Assembly (NCBI GenBank): GCA_021397835.1
Contig: JAJFZO010000168.1
Span: forward strand, 6,448,001-6,512,000
Direction: 5' to 3'
From: Moringa oleifera
Lineage: Eukaryota; Streptophyta; Magnoliopsida; Brassicales; Moringaceae
DNA: 64,000 nucleotides
Shown here: positions 32,698 to 44,352 of the stretch, in pieces
How the letters are laid out: the number at the start of each line of letters is the position of its first letter
How positions within the stretch are numbered: position 1 is the first letter of the stretch
Made by a program: the position numbers and the translations under genes
Notes under the pieces: generated by a model
What the model was told of the DNA's origin: nothing
The model's input: the letters and a program-made list of their open reading frames with translations, nothing else
The model's database searches: none

Positions 32698-34800
32698 CTA
32701 GAATGAGCTGTTTGAACCAATGAGCCACAGCCAATCCAGAGAAACTCCTGCAAATATGCCTCCCAGCAGAAACACGACAAGCAGATTACCCAATGCGTTC
32801 TGCTCAGGGCCCTGGGAACAAGACAGAGCTGATTAGATTGTTGGGGACAGTTGTAGGAATTATAACATAAACAATTTTGTGTTAGTGTCTTGGCAAACTG
32901 ACCTTGTAACCTTTGGGTGCCACTGTAAGAACGCAGACAGTGAGATAACCGTTTGATAGACCCAGGAAGGATGTGAGGAAGATCATCCATCCCTGATCAC
33001 CGTACTTTGCAGTGAAGTAAAATGCAGGAATGAGCAAGAAACGAGCCAGTATCGCTATCATAAGCCCCTTTCTAGACTCCAGCTTTAGCCATGGCACCAG
33101 GGGGATGTATCGTGCTATTAGATCCAACACATTGTACATTGCAATCAGAACAAGTGGGTACCTGTAATGTCATTTGGAGACATGAGAATTCCCTAATCTG
33201 GTTTTGTTGGTAACACGAGCCAGCTGAATCTCACGCTTTTTCATGAATGAGTACTTACCATGAACCCAGTTGGTGTTCTCCAGTGTTCTCGTACAAGAAT
33301 CCAGGAAAAATTGACAATGTCAGTACATAAATCAGAAACAAGTCCAATGCATAATCTACGTTCTGAAAGAATAACTGTTTATTGCTTAGCCGGTCCTCTT
33401 TTGCAGCATCAACTTCAGCCTGTAAAAATCAGAAGCTATCATGAGCATTCAATGTAGAAACATAAGTGCATTAATTGATAAATCTTTTCTGTACCCCTTG
33501 GATGCCAGCAGCTGCAAGGTCAGCTGTGACAGTTTTGGATCCTTCTGAGGCTGCCTTTGATCTGTAATACTTGACTACTGGCAGCTTAGGGAAGACCACT
33601 GCATACAGAATCACACAGAGAAACTCGAAGAATGCAGATATGGCCAAGAACAACACTGCAAACAAGGTAACACGTCTATGAGAAACTGATTCAATTTCTT
33701 CACTGTTGCAAGTAAAAGATCAGTACACACTAGCTCCCTTTCGAAGGCCATCATGAACTTTGTCGAAGGCTGCTCTTGTCATTAGCCTCAAGACGGAGGT
33801 TAAAGCTCCGGCTGCAGCCAAACCAGCGAGGAAGGACTGCATAACATCAAACCACGAGAGAAGTGAGAAAGAGAGTCAAAAGGTATAAACTATAGAAGAA
33901 TTTAAGAGCAAATTCAACCTGCATGAAATCCGGATTCATGAAAGATAAATCCCCAACCATTCCACCTTGAACAAAGGCATCCGCAACCCCAAAAGAACCA
34001 ACGATCACACAAACACCTACATAAGGTCCAACTCCTCCTTTCCCTGATGTGGCTAAATCCAACTGTTTAAAATTATTGTAAATTGGAGTCAAGAAAGCAG
34101 GCAGTAGAAGAATATAAATATAAATGATAGTATCAGAAAATGGCAATACTTACAACTATAAGTAAGGAAGTACTTGTAAAGAAAAGTGCATATCCAAATA
34201 AGTTTCGCTTTCTGGTGTTGATCCTTGACTCATTGTATGCTAGAGTTGCTATTGTTCCTAGAGCAAATGGCTGGTAAACAAGAGTAAGGACCCTGGAAGG
34301 ATGGTAGTCCTTCAACACAAAAAGAAAATATCATCAGAAACAGTTCTGAAACATCTTTTCAGGACTAACAGAGTTCGATTCAGAGCAAGATCTTATGCCT
34401 ATTCTACTGGGAAACTGAATTCAAATCATACCTGATTGACTTACGGGTAATCCTACCATAAGTAAGTCTCAACTTTCATACTCAAAAAAGGACTAAACAT
34501 GGCTGCAACGATAAACAGGGAACACCCAAAATCTCAACTTACAGGAAACAGCTTGTAATAGTAATCTCCGATGGTCAGCATACTATTCCATGATACAAGG
34601 GAACCGATTCCGAGAATCCAACAAACTGCCATTGCCTGATACTTTCCCTGATAATGGAAAAGACTGAGTTAGGCATGTATAGATTTCAGATGGAAAGAGG
34701 GTCTTTCTTTTTCACTCTCCCCTGATTCAATTGTTGATATTACAGTCAAAGCACAAACCTGAAGCCTTTCTGGGGCTGGGCTTCCATCAGCAATACTCAT
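32698..34800 (-). CDS. ENT3: Equilibrative nucleoside transporter, ENT3 type
   Basis: Nine exons on the minus strand: 34800-34759, 34647-34543, 34309-34154, 34062-33919, 33836-33731, 33655-33495, 33419-33259, 33161-32903 and 32811-32698. They encode 415 residues, the usual length for plant ENTs, with about 11 hydrophobic segments. Diagnostic stretches include GKYQAMAVCWILGIGSLVSW, DYHPSRVLTLVYQPFALGT, the loop with KYYRSKAASEGSKTV, FPGFLYENTG, and GPEQNALGNLLVVFLLGG near the end. These transporters move nucleosides such as uridine and adenosine, usually with protons, across the plasma membrane for salvage. The closest remembered relatives are Arabidopsis ENT3, ENT4, ENT6 and ENT7, which cannot be told apart from the sequence here, so the symbol marks the group. 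A 5' UTR intron is likely, with a possible leader exon near 35315-35340. Confidence 0.93.
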
Positions 34801-37800
34801 GGCTCAACACTCGCAGAAGAATTTGACGAAGTTAAAGCTGTATGATATTGTATATTCTCTTGTAATCTATTAATTTGACCCTAATTGAAACAACTTTAAC
34901 AACGCAGATGTATTTGAAAATTCTATTGGAAACAAAAGAGACCTTCTACTTTAAAGATTACCCAATATATCAAATCCTAAAACATGAAGAAGTATAAGGG
35001 TGTACGTGACTTCTTTCTAAGCAGTTTCAATAAGAGACAAACTCTGCCTCCAGTGTCCAGCAATACCAGTGAAGATTCAGGAACTGACAGAATCAGTTTA
35101 AAGTGTAATGACAGATGAACACAAAATGCTGTCGGTGAAGAACTACTTCCAGGCATATAAAAAAAGAAAAACCTCGACTGTATGCAGAAGGGAGATATCA
35201 AATACAAATATATAATGAATCACACAGAAGACATGAATTGAAGGGACAAAAGGAAAGAATAAGAAAAGAAAGGCAGAAACCTTATCAAGATTAGATTATA
35301 GAGAAAAGAGCATACCTTTCTTCTCCTTGGTTGTGGACTGCAGAGTTCTAGGGGCAAGAAAGTAACTCAAGTATTGTAACTTTAATGCAGAAAAAAAATT
35401 AAAAAAAAGGAAAAGAATACAGTATTTTTTGCTTTCAAGATTCCCGGAAAGAGTAGCAGACTGAGAAGGTGACAAAAAGGTGAAAGAGAATCCGCCAATA
35501 AAAGGTAAGAGTATGAAGAGAATCTCCCTTGAAAAGAACTTCTTACTTCTGAAAGAGAAAACGCAACTGAAGAAGATGAAGGAGAAGAATATGAGGATTC
35601 AAGCAGTCAAAGCTGTCAAGCTGTTCACAGTATCCTCCCAAGATTCAAGATCCCAAGCGGCAGAAGGATCTGTGGTTATAATAATGCAGAGAAATATATT
35701 AAATAATTAGCAATCATATACACAGTAAGGTAACATTTTGATTAGAGAGATACAGCAGACAGGATTCCAATTTTGTCACCGAACAATTTATGATTAGGAG
35801 AAGCCAGAAATGGTAGGCATTTGCACATAAAATTAGATATAAAGCCAAAGATTAAAATAAAAGAAAAAAGAAAAAAAAACAAAGGAGTGCCTAGTCAACA
35901 ATGCCTGTATGTTACTGAAATAAAGGAATCTCCTAGCTAAAAAAAGGGCTGTTAAAAAAGACTTCTTCAAATTCCATTTTTTCTTTGTACGCAAAACAGA
36001 TGCTTTGCAATTACCAAAACACTTTTTTGGTGGGCAAGTTACAGATATTTAGATCTTTGAATTGTGGACCATAACAGAGAGAAAAGTATTAGATGTGAAG
36101 GCTTAAGGAGACTCTTTTTGGTGTCAATCTATTCTTAGCTTTTCCTTTGCAGAGATCGGCTGCCGTGATTGCAGACCTTACCTGCAGAAATACTAATGGG
36201 GTAAGTTTTAAAAGAGGTGGGAAGCATTTGATTTCTATATTGCTGTCATTGACTTCATATCGTATGACAAAAACTCTCTGTGCTTTTGGAAGCGTTCACA
36301 TGGCTGATTCCAATATTTGGAAGAACACGTTGGCTTGATAAGTGTGAAACCAGTATTTTTATTGCAGAAATGATTAAGGTTTAAGATTGGTCAACAATCT
36401 TACATCCCAATAATTAATCAAAAGATTCTTTTTATAATATGTTTTGCATGTGGAACCATTTTAATTAGTTTGACATACCAAGATAATTGATCAATGTAAA
36501 ACATCAACTTTGTGTGGTGCTGGATTTTAAATTTTATTTTTAAATTTTAGGTTAACAATTAATTTATTTATAATATTTTGAAATTTAATTTTAATTATTA
36601 AATTTTGTAAGATTAATAAGACTGATATTGTTTAAGTTTAAAATTAATTCACTTAGAATTAAATAAAAATTTTTAATATATTGAATTTAGTTTATTTTAA
36701 ATTAATAAAAAAATTTAAATTTAACAAACAAATTTTAATTTTAATTATTCAATTATAATGAGTATCAATTTCCGTTTAATTTCTATAACATAAGAATTAT
36801 AAATTTCCTAAGTAAAAAAATACACTAAAATTTTAAAAATAAATATAAAATTTAGTTAATTTAAATAATTTTCAACAAATGAGTTATTTTTCATAAAATT
36901 TTTAATTTTTTAATGTATAATTTTATTAAGCAAATATTTTTAGTATTGAAAAAATTTGAAATTTTTTGTAATGGCACCTGAAATATTTTTTTTTATATAT
37001 TTGAAGTTATAATTCTTCATAAAATTTTTTTAATTTGAATATTTTTAATATTTTTAATTTTTTGATAGATTTAAATTTAATTCAAATTGATAAATCAAAT
37101 TTGTTTAGAGATATTTCAAAAGTTAAAATTTAATTAAAGACAGAGAAAAATTTAAAGTTTTAAATAAAATTTATCTTATTATTAAATAATATTCACAAAA
37201 AATACAAAATAACATATCTAAAATAACATTAAAAAAAATCATGTAAAGCTTATTCAAGAAAAATATTACTTTTAATAATTTACTGATTTACTTACTATCA
37301 CATTCTTTTCCCCAAAAAAATCAATTAAGTGCAAAATTTCTCAGAAAAAAATTATCATGGATAAAGAGAAAGATCATCACAATCCCTTGATGGGCTCTTG
37401 TTGGAAAAGAGTCATGGCCCACTCTTACAAGAACCCAAAATTCCAATGGACTATTGGCTGAGTGGCTAAAACGTTAAACTTAGGAGTTATTTTAATTAAC
37501 TAATTAATTATTATTATTATATAATTATAAAAAGGTCACCAATCACATTCAAGAAAGAGCAAATCACTAAGAAAAACAAAAATGAGAGGGTCAACACGCT
37601 TTTTTTTAAGTCCTTTTCCACCAAAAAAGAAAAAGAAAAAAAAAAGAATCTCAATCACCGACCATTTAAAATATATCGATAACGTCCCTTTAATCATTCT
37701 CAACTTGCCAATAACAAATTAATATCATATTCAATATTTCAACGTCAATCACCGTTTAAGTTAGACTTCATTTAATAATTAATAGTTAAAAAAAGAGAAA

Positions 37801-38320
37801 CGACTTGAATTTTGTCTTGTTTATGATTGGGTAAGTAATTACTTATATTAATATATTAAAATGTTTTGTTTTGATAAAGATTATTTGTTGATTTAAATTT
37901 ATGTTGATTTTTAATAAAAATTAAAACAATATTTTGATAATTTATAATATAATATAAAAATATAAAATATAAAAATAAATTTAATGATTAATGTTATTAA
38001 ATTGATCTTTAAAAATTTGTTAGAGCTCAGGTCAACCAAATATCATGCTGTATTTTACCAAATGTCTCTGGCTGAATAACAATTGGGATTTTACCTTGTT
38101 TTAATATTCATGCATGGTAATTATCCCACATGGAATATTCACATAATTACATGCGGTGATGAACCGATCAAAGAACGAAAAGGTGATGTAGTGACTAGGC
38201 TATTCTAACTAATGGTTGGTCCGTGAGGAACTTTTTCTGAAGCGGCAGAGTGGGACTAGCATTATCCGTAGACAAAAAAGGATGACTGGTGGCCACGTTT
38301 CGGCCAGCAATAAGACAATG
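34801..38320. other. Spacer between divergent ENT and PB1 genes
   Basis: The first 600 bp should include the ENT leader and promoter. A 48-bp exon-like segment (36153-36200, plus strand) is bounded by a CTTTGCAG acceptor and a GTAAGT donor but stands alone. From about 36480 to 38100 the DNA is very AT-rich and includes the second dispersed repeat copy (36990-37215). Confidence 0.45.
36990..37215. repeat. Dispersed AT-rich repeat, copy 2
   Basis: Related by eye to 9781-10075 (shared phrases around TTCAAATTGATAAATCAAA, AAAAGTTAAAATTTAAT and AAAGTTTTAAATAA). Low complexity limits certainty; it may be a decayed MITE-type element. Confidence 0.35.
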
Positions 38321-38328
38321 CCACGTGG
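38321..38328 (+). promoter_or_regulatory. G-box upstream of the PB1 gene
   Basis: Perfect palindrome CCACGTGG followed by ACCCAC, 454 bp upstream of the start codon. It is a typical bZIP/bHLH site. No function can be assigned from sequence alone. Confidence 0.35.
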
Positions 38329-38781
38329 ACCCACATGGGTCCTACAACTTTTGCATTTTAGATTTTTTATTTGATGATAGACTCAGCATTCTACTTTACC
38401 GAAAATTATCTTTTAATCCCGAAAATTATAAATGCATGCATGAATACGGAAGGCTGTTGCCAGCGTGGTGCGTGGCAGAAGTGTGCATTCTCTATCGAAC
38501 GAGTCAGATTTCACATCAGGTTACGTGCGGATGGAGCGGATGCGTCCGTGATGATCGTATTGTCACAAGCCTGTATCCTAATATATTCTCCTGCAGACAT
38601 TCTTCACTGTTTTATTGCACGACTGCAACTGTCTTCCATATCCAACAATCAGAAACAAGCTCCTTCGACGGAGAATCCGACGCAGAGAATTTATTCCCTT
38701 TTTTTCTTTTTCCTTCCTTTTACTCTTTCTCTATTTTCCTTTTAAGCTAAAGTAGAGTGAGTTTGAGTACGGGAGACGAGG

Positions 38782-40175
38782 ATGTCATCGCACCATCCGT
38801 CGGAGCTGGACTCGACCACCGATTCCGTCGCCTCCACCCCCCGATCCGAGCATCATCTACACCATGATCTCCATCCACGGGTCCGATTCATGTGCAGCTT
38901 TGGCGGCAAGATCCTCCCTCGACCGCACGACAACCAGCTTCGTTACGTCGGCGGTGACACCCGCATCGTCGCCGTGCATCGGGCCACCACCTTCTCAGCT
39001 CTTCTCACCAAGCTTTCAAAACTCTCAGGCATCCGATAAAAGAAAAAAGCAAAAGGCTTTTATTTATCAAACAAGCTACAATTTTGATCAAGTGAAAAGG
39101 CGAAATATACTTACTCTATTTTGCTTAAATTTGATCAGGTACTACCAATATCACGGTGAAGTATCAGCTCCCTAACGAGGATCTCGATGCACTGATATCA
39201 GTGACGACCGATGAGGATGTGGAGAACATGATGGAAGAGTACGATCGCGTAGCACAGAATCATAACCCTCGCTCCTCTCGGCTCCGGCTGTTCCTCTTCG
39301 ACAAGGGGGACGATTCCAGAGCCAGTAGCATCAGCTCTTTACTAGACGGCTCTTCTAACCGCGAGCACTGGTTTTTTGACGCTCTGAATGGCGTCGGCGC
39401 GGCTTCGGGCTCGGCACTGGAGCGCAACCGCTCGGAGGTGTCTTCGATTGTGTCGGAAGTGCCTGATTACTTGTTTGGGTTGGACAATTCTGACGAGGCC
39501 CAGCCTCGAGACCCCAAATTGAGGGTCCGATTGGGCTTGCATGAGAATGTTTCGGTTTCGGATTCGGGTTCTCCTGCTCCGGTTTCTTCCACGCCGTTTT
39601 GCTCTTCATCTGCCCCTTCTATCCCTGATCTTCCACCGGTCAAGACTAAACCCGACAACCCGAACCCCGTTGTGGAGTCCAAACAGGAGAACAAAATTGA
39701 GGCTTACCCAGAGCCGGTGGAGCAACCAGTAACGCAACCAACCGGGTATTCTAGTAATCCAATGTGGCATTACGTTCCGGATCATTGTTATTCAGGTCCC
39801 CCACAACAAATGCCGGTTTATTACGTCCCGGGGCCAGCACCACCCGGAAGCACTCCGGTTCAACCCGTTCCCGTCCCGGCACAGTATGTTCGTCAGTACC
39901 CGGTGCAGGCGGGTCAGATGCCAATCGGGTACCAACAGCCAGTCCCAGGAGCGGGTCAGCTATACAGCGGAGGTATGAGACCTGTAACGGCGGCAATGGA
40001 CCCATACGATCCATCAGTGAGAGTAGTTCCTGATGGAGTGAACCAGCAAATGTATTACGGGGTGAAAGCTCCGGGCATGGCTCAAGTGTACCCTGGCATG
40101 GTGGTGGCGGATGGAGAGGAACCATATAGGACTGGGTCGGATGCAAACCCGGGCCGGGTAACCTGGTCATCTTGA
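38782..40175 (+). CDS. PB1 (octicosapeptide/Phox/Bem1p) domain protein
   Basis: Two exons, 38782-39028 and 39139-40175, encode 427 residues. PB1 spans about residues 30-125: RVRFMCSFGGKILPRPHDNQL, with the basic cluster lysine, then RYVGGDTRIVAVHR, and after the intron the acidic OPCA-type segment with EDLDALISVTTDEDVENMMEEYDR. The second half is low-complexity, rich in Pro, Gln, Tyr and Val (MPVYYVPGPAPPG, PVPVPAQYVRQYPVQ), with no known domain. PB1 domains form head-to-tail protein contacts; the function of this plant subgroup is largely unknown. The intron must start with GC, not GT (CTCAG|GCATCC), to keep the family sequence LSKLSG-TTNITVKYQLP; without splicing the frame stops after ten bases. 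From memory the Arabidopsis counterpart is At4g05150. Confidence 0.88.
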
Positions 40176-43100
40176 GAACTATACATTAGTAAGGTCTCTG
40201 ATGCTTGGTGTAATTTTTTTGCTTTCGGTGTGGATTTGTAATTAATTACCTTTTGAGAGTGAAGACAAAGTTGATGGATTTTGGAAAAGCGTATAAATTT
40301 TAGACCGATAATTTTCTATTAAACTTGTAATATATACTTTTGTTTAATAATATAAAGTTTTAAATCTTCATGTTAGATTGTTTATTTATTGGATGCTATA
40401 TGGATTGAAGCCTAAAGGGAGCCCATGTTGCTTACTAGATGGGCTACAAATTGATGGCCCAATAGTGACTTTGCTTGTTATTGTTAACAGGCCCAGATTG
40501 CTTATCATGGTATGGCATGGCATGGTCTGGCCTGGTTACAACTTTGTAAGCCATGATTGAGCTTCAGCAGGTCCTGTAAATGTGGTTGAGCTTTCTGATA
40601 AGAGTTTAGAATAAAAATTCTATAGTTTCTAAAACAACAACAACAACAATAATAATAATAAAATTGATAATTAAAGTTTTTATATTTATTTTTTATCACA
40701 TCAAAATAATAAATTACAAAAACACCTTTTAATCTTCTTTAAAAAAATTGACATAACCTCAAATCAACATCAACAGAGGACTCTATTTCTTTTTAATTTT
40801 TTTCCTTAAAATGTAGAGAGTTAATGTCTCATGCTTGGTTAGTGAGTAATTTTTAGAGGATGTGAGATTTAATTGTGATTAATTAATAATAATTACTCAT
40901 AATAATGATAATTAAGAAGAGCCAATTTGTCCATTAGAGTTAATATGGTACTTGAACTGAATTTGATTCAGTTTATGTTTAGTTGAGATCCTACATTTGA
41001 GAGTTCTCTGCCTGCTGATTTTCAAGTAAAATTCTTCTTTCTCTTTTTGTTTCTTTCTGGCTTTGTGCCTCTGTCTCTTCCTCTTACAAGACACTGGCAT
41101 TCCCATCCAAAAATCATAAAAGACATTGCCCCACAGGACTGCCGCAAGCTTGGACGCTAATGATGCTGCTCTCTGCATGGGGTGAAAGGCATGCCCTCAT
41201 GCCCCTGCATGCCTGCATGCACTCATATGCTCCCACATCACCCATTTTCTTCCATTATTTTCTCTGCAAATCCCCAAACAGAATATACCCACATCACTCC
41301 ATGAACCCTAAAAATCATATCGAAAATTTGAACAAAAACTGTTCGATTTTTGAGCCATGATTCACATTGCAACATTGAACTGCAGATATTTATCTGTTTT
41401 GAATTGTAAGAACTTAAAACACAGAAGAGAGAGATTCTAGAATACACCTACATAGATATTTAAGTAAGGAGAAAGAGGAGAGTGGAGAGAGAATAAAGGA
41501 AAAGCAAAAAGTTAATTGGTCTCCCAATGAGTTGAAATGGATAATGTATAGGTAGGGTGTATAAGGGCTTTAAGCTTTCTCTTGCATCAATGAGAAGCAG
41601 AGAATCCATTTGGGTCACAAAGAGGAAGACAGTAACAAAGTTAAACAAACAACAAATAATTAAAGTTGAATCCAAGGAGCAGCTGCAACAAAAAAAGATG
41701 GCCAGGTGAAACCTCAAAGGTTATTATGTGTCTTGCCTGTGATACTATCTTGTGATGTCTACCTCATGGACTCTCACTTTATTTCATTCTTCAATCTCAC
41801 CATCATCTGTCAATTAAATCTTTGATTATTACAATTCAATTTAATTTGCCTGTCTAAAGCTTAATCTTTGCTGCTTTTGATCAGTTGAAAGCAACATTGT
41901 GCTTGCTTTGGGTATTAGAATCCAATGTGCAAGTTATTATCATTTCTACAATTTTAAAGCGTACAATATTATTTGTAAATAATTAATATTGATCATATTT
42001 TTTTGAAGTTTGGAGTAAAAATTTAAATTGAAGATGCAAAATGCAATATAAACTTATATAAATCTTGGGATTCTAAAATTGTTTTTGGTTTTAGTTTATT
42101 TGAGTTTAACTTTTTACTAAATGTTCAAGCTCAAAAATTTATTTTTTTATGATTGGATGTCAAAAAATAGAAAGAATTATATTAACAAATATAAATTTTG
42201 AGACCTTAAATAACTGCCCTTTAGTACCACGCAATATAAGTCAAATTATGATATTATTTTTATTTAATATGTACGTAAATCCTAATTTAAGGTATATAGA
42301 GTTTTATTGTCTTTACTTAAGTACAAATAAATTTATTCATGAAAAGAAGACTGTATAAAAGAGATTAGCTTTCTTGTAGTGTCAAACAAGGCCTAGCTCT
42401 AATTAATTCATACGGTAATTGGGAAACAAGAAAATTAATTATAAAGCAAAACAAATTATTAAAATATCTTCATATTAGCATCCAATTAAGCACGTTTCAT
42501 ATAGAAAATGTTTCTGCCGACAAATCTGATAAGAATCCTTTGGCCTTTTAGGCCTTGAGCTTGTTGGTTTCCTGATCGGTCTGTCCCCATAGGCAGCCTC
42601 TACATTAAACACACAGATACAACATTTTCCTATCAAAATCCACAGAAAGTGAGAGGCAAAGAATGCTTTATCTTGGGAAGATTGGTGTCGTTTCTGAGTA
42701 ATTGGTAATGGAGTGCTTCTTGGGCTATTTTGTAAGAGCATATATAAATAAATGTGGGTCTTTGTTGTATCATATATTATCGGAAACTCATCCACACAAA
42801 GCTTAATGGATGGCTGAGGTTATGTGTTTCCAAGTTCATATAAGATAATTACTGACATGCACCACATGACATGGTCTTAAACCGGCTTGTGCACATTCAA
42901 ATGTTTATGTCTTATTCTATGGACAAAAGGGTGGAGATCATTAAACCTAGCTATCACTTTTTGTTTGAGAGAGTTAATTTCTGAAAGATAACTCCAACGG
43001 AGCTCTTTGTTGTTAGGGTTCTATAAAAAGAAGATTCTGCAGATTCGAATTATATTTTTTTTAAAAGAAAATAAAAGATTTTTTATTCAAAATTTATTAT

Positions 43101-44000
43101 ATCAATAGAAGATTTCGATCTTTGAAAGAAAATTCTGAATAACATTTTTAAAACAAAACTAATTGTTAAATCCCAAAAAAAAGTTAATTGGTTAGAATCA
43201 GAAATTGAGCCATGATGATGTAATAAACAATTATAATACTATAATATATATTATTAAGATAAATAATGTCAAAAATAATATTTTTATTTTTTATTTTTTT
43301 CAACATGTTTTTAGAAAGATATTTTTTTGATAAAATTCAAAATCTTTGTGACAAAACAATGTTATTTTGATGCTACAAATAAGTTAAATGGATTTTAAAT
43401 GAATCAACTAATTAAAAGTTTTATTCATGATTTAACCAGTCTGACGAGATGATTCAGACCAATTTTTAATACTAATCCTAATCTTAATAAAGATAAAGGT
43501 TTTTCGTAACCTAATTAATGAAGATTTTGACGTGCAAAGAGGATCTTTCCATAAGAAATTAACAATGATAAGATAGAATATTTAAGACTAGGAAGATAAA
43601 GTGACATAGAGACAATAATTTTGCATCATGGCATTGAATTAATACAAAGCCTTTCTTAGTAGAGATAGGATCACGTGAAACCACAAGAATTAAATGATCA
43701 GGAATAACTTCGATCTGTATCTTCTGAAAATTTAAGAATGTTAGCATTCAATTTCGCTTATTCTCTTTCAATGACTATATGTGTGGCTTTGATCTGGAGT
43801 TGCAGCTTGTCTTTTATCGACCCAAATTGGTCTCTCTATGGAGTATTAATGATAGAGGGGTCAAGGGACTTCAATCTTATCTCTGCATGTAGGGTTTGCT
43901 GAGCGTGCTTGCACTTTTCTACTAATTAACTTGTTCATTGCTTAATTAGGAGTTTAAATGTCATTAAAAAAACCTAATATGAAAAGTTTATATCAAGGAG
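40176..44000. other. Spacer downstream of the PB1 gene
   Basis: Mostly AT-rich with no supported gene. Notable points are an (AAC)n(AAT)n run at 40633-40661 and a patch near 41185-41225 with repeated GCATGC words, which contain the seed-type RY core CATGCA at 41216-41221. Minor open frames show no family features. Confidence 0.45.
40633..40661. repeat. (AAC)n(AAT)n microsatellite
   Basis: AACAAC repeats pass into AATAAT repeats in intergenic DNA. Confidence 0.75.
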
Positions 44001-44034
44001 AAAGAACAGCCTTGATCTTAGCAAATTATACATG

Positions 44035-44352
44035 TTCAAATGATTGAAACAGTTAATGTTCCGTGAACAAGAACGAAACCCTAATGAAAATTATGTATGT
44101 TAAATGATTGAAACACTTGATGTTGATCTGCAAAAACAAACAAAACCCTAGTGAAAATTATGTATGTTAAATGATTGAAACACTTGGTGTTATGCAAAAA
44201 CAAACAAAAACCCTAAAGAAAATAAGCTATTAAATGATTGAAACACATGTTGTTATGCAAAAACAAACAAAACCCTAATGAGAATTATGTATATTAAATG
44301 ATTGAAACAGTTGATTTTCTGCAAAAACAAACAAAACCCTAATGAAAATTTT
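44035..44352. repeat. Minisatellite, five copies of a 63-67 bp unit
   Basis: The anchor TGATTGAAAC starts at 44041, 44105, 44172, 44235 and 44299, so the period is 64, 67, 63 and 64 bp. Each unit continues to a GCAAAAACAAAC-type stretch (degenerate in the first unit), an AAACCCTA word (telo-box/telomere-like) and GAAAATTATGTATGTTAA. The copies differ by substitutions and small indels, so the array is not brand new. No coding potential is seen. Confidence 0.9.

Noticed and set aside
37450..37490. tRNA-like A box (TGGCTGAGTGGCTAA) suggesting a tRNA-Ser/Leu gene
   Set aside because: No B box (GGTTCGAATCC type) or acceptor-stem complement follows; the downstream sequence is plain AT-rich DNA.
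38289..38750. 153-residue plus-strand open frame upstream of the PB1 gene
   Set aside because: No family features, extends into the CT-rich leader; most likely promoter and 5' UTR sequence.
41185..41225. GCATGC-rich patch as a possible seed-control element or small hairpin
   Set aside because: Only one exact RY core and no convincing stem; no gene nearby in fitting orientation.
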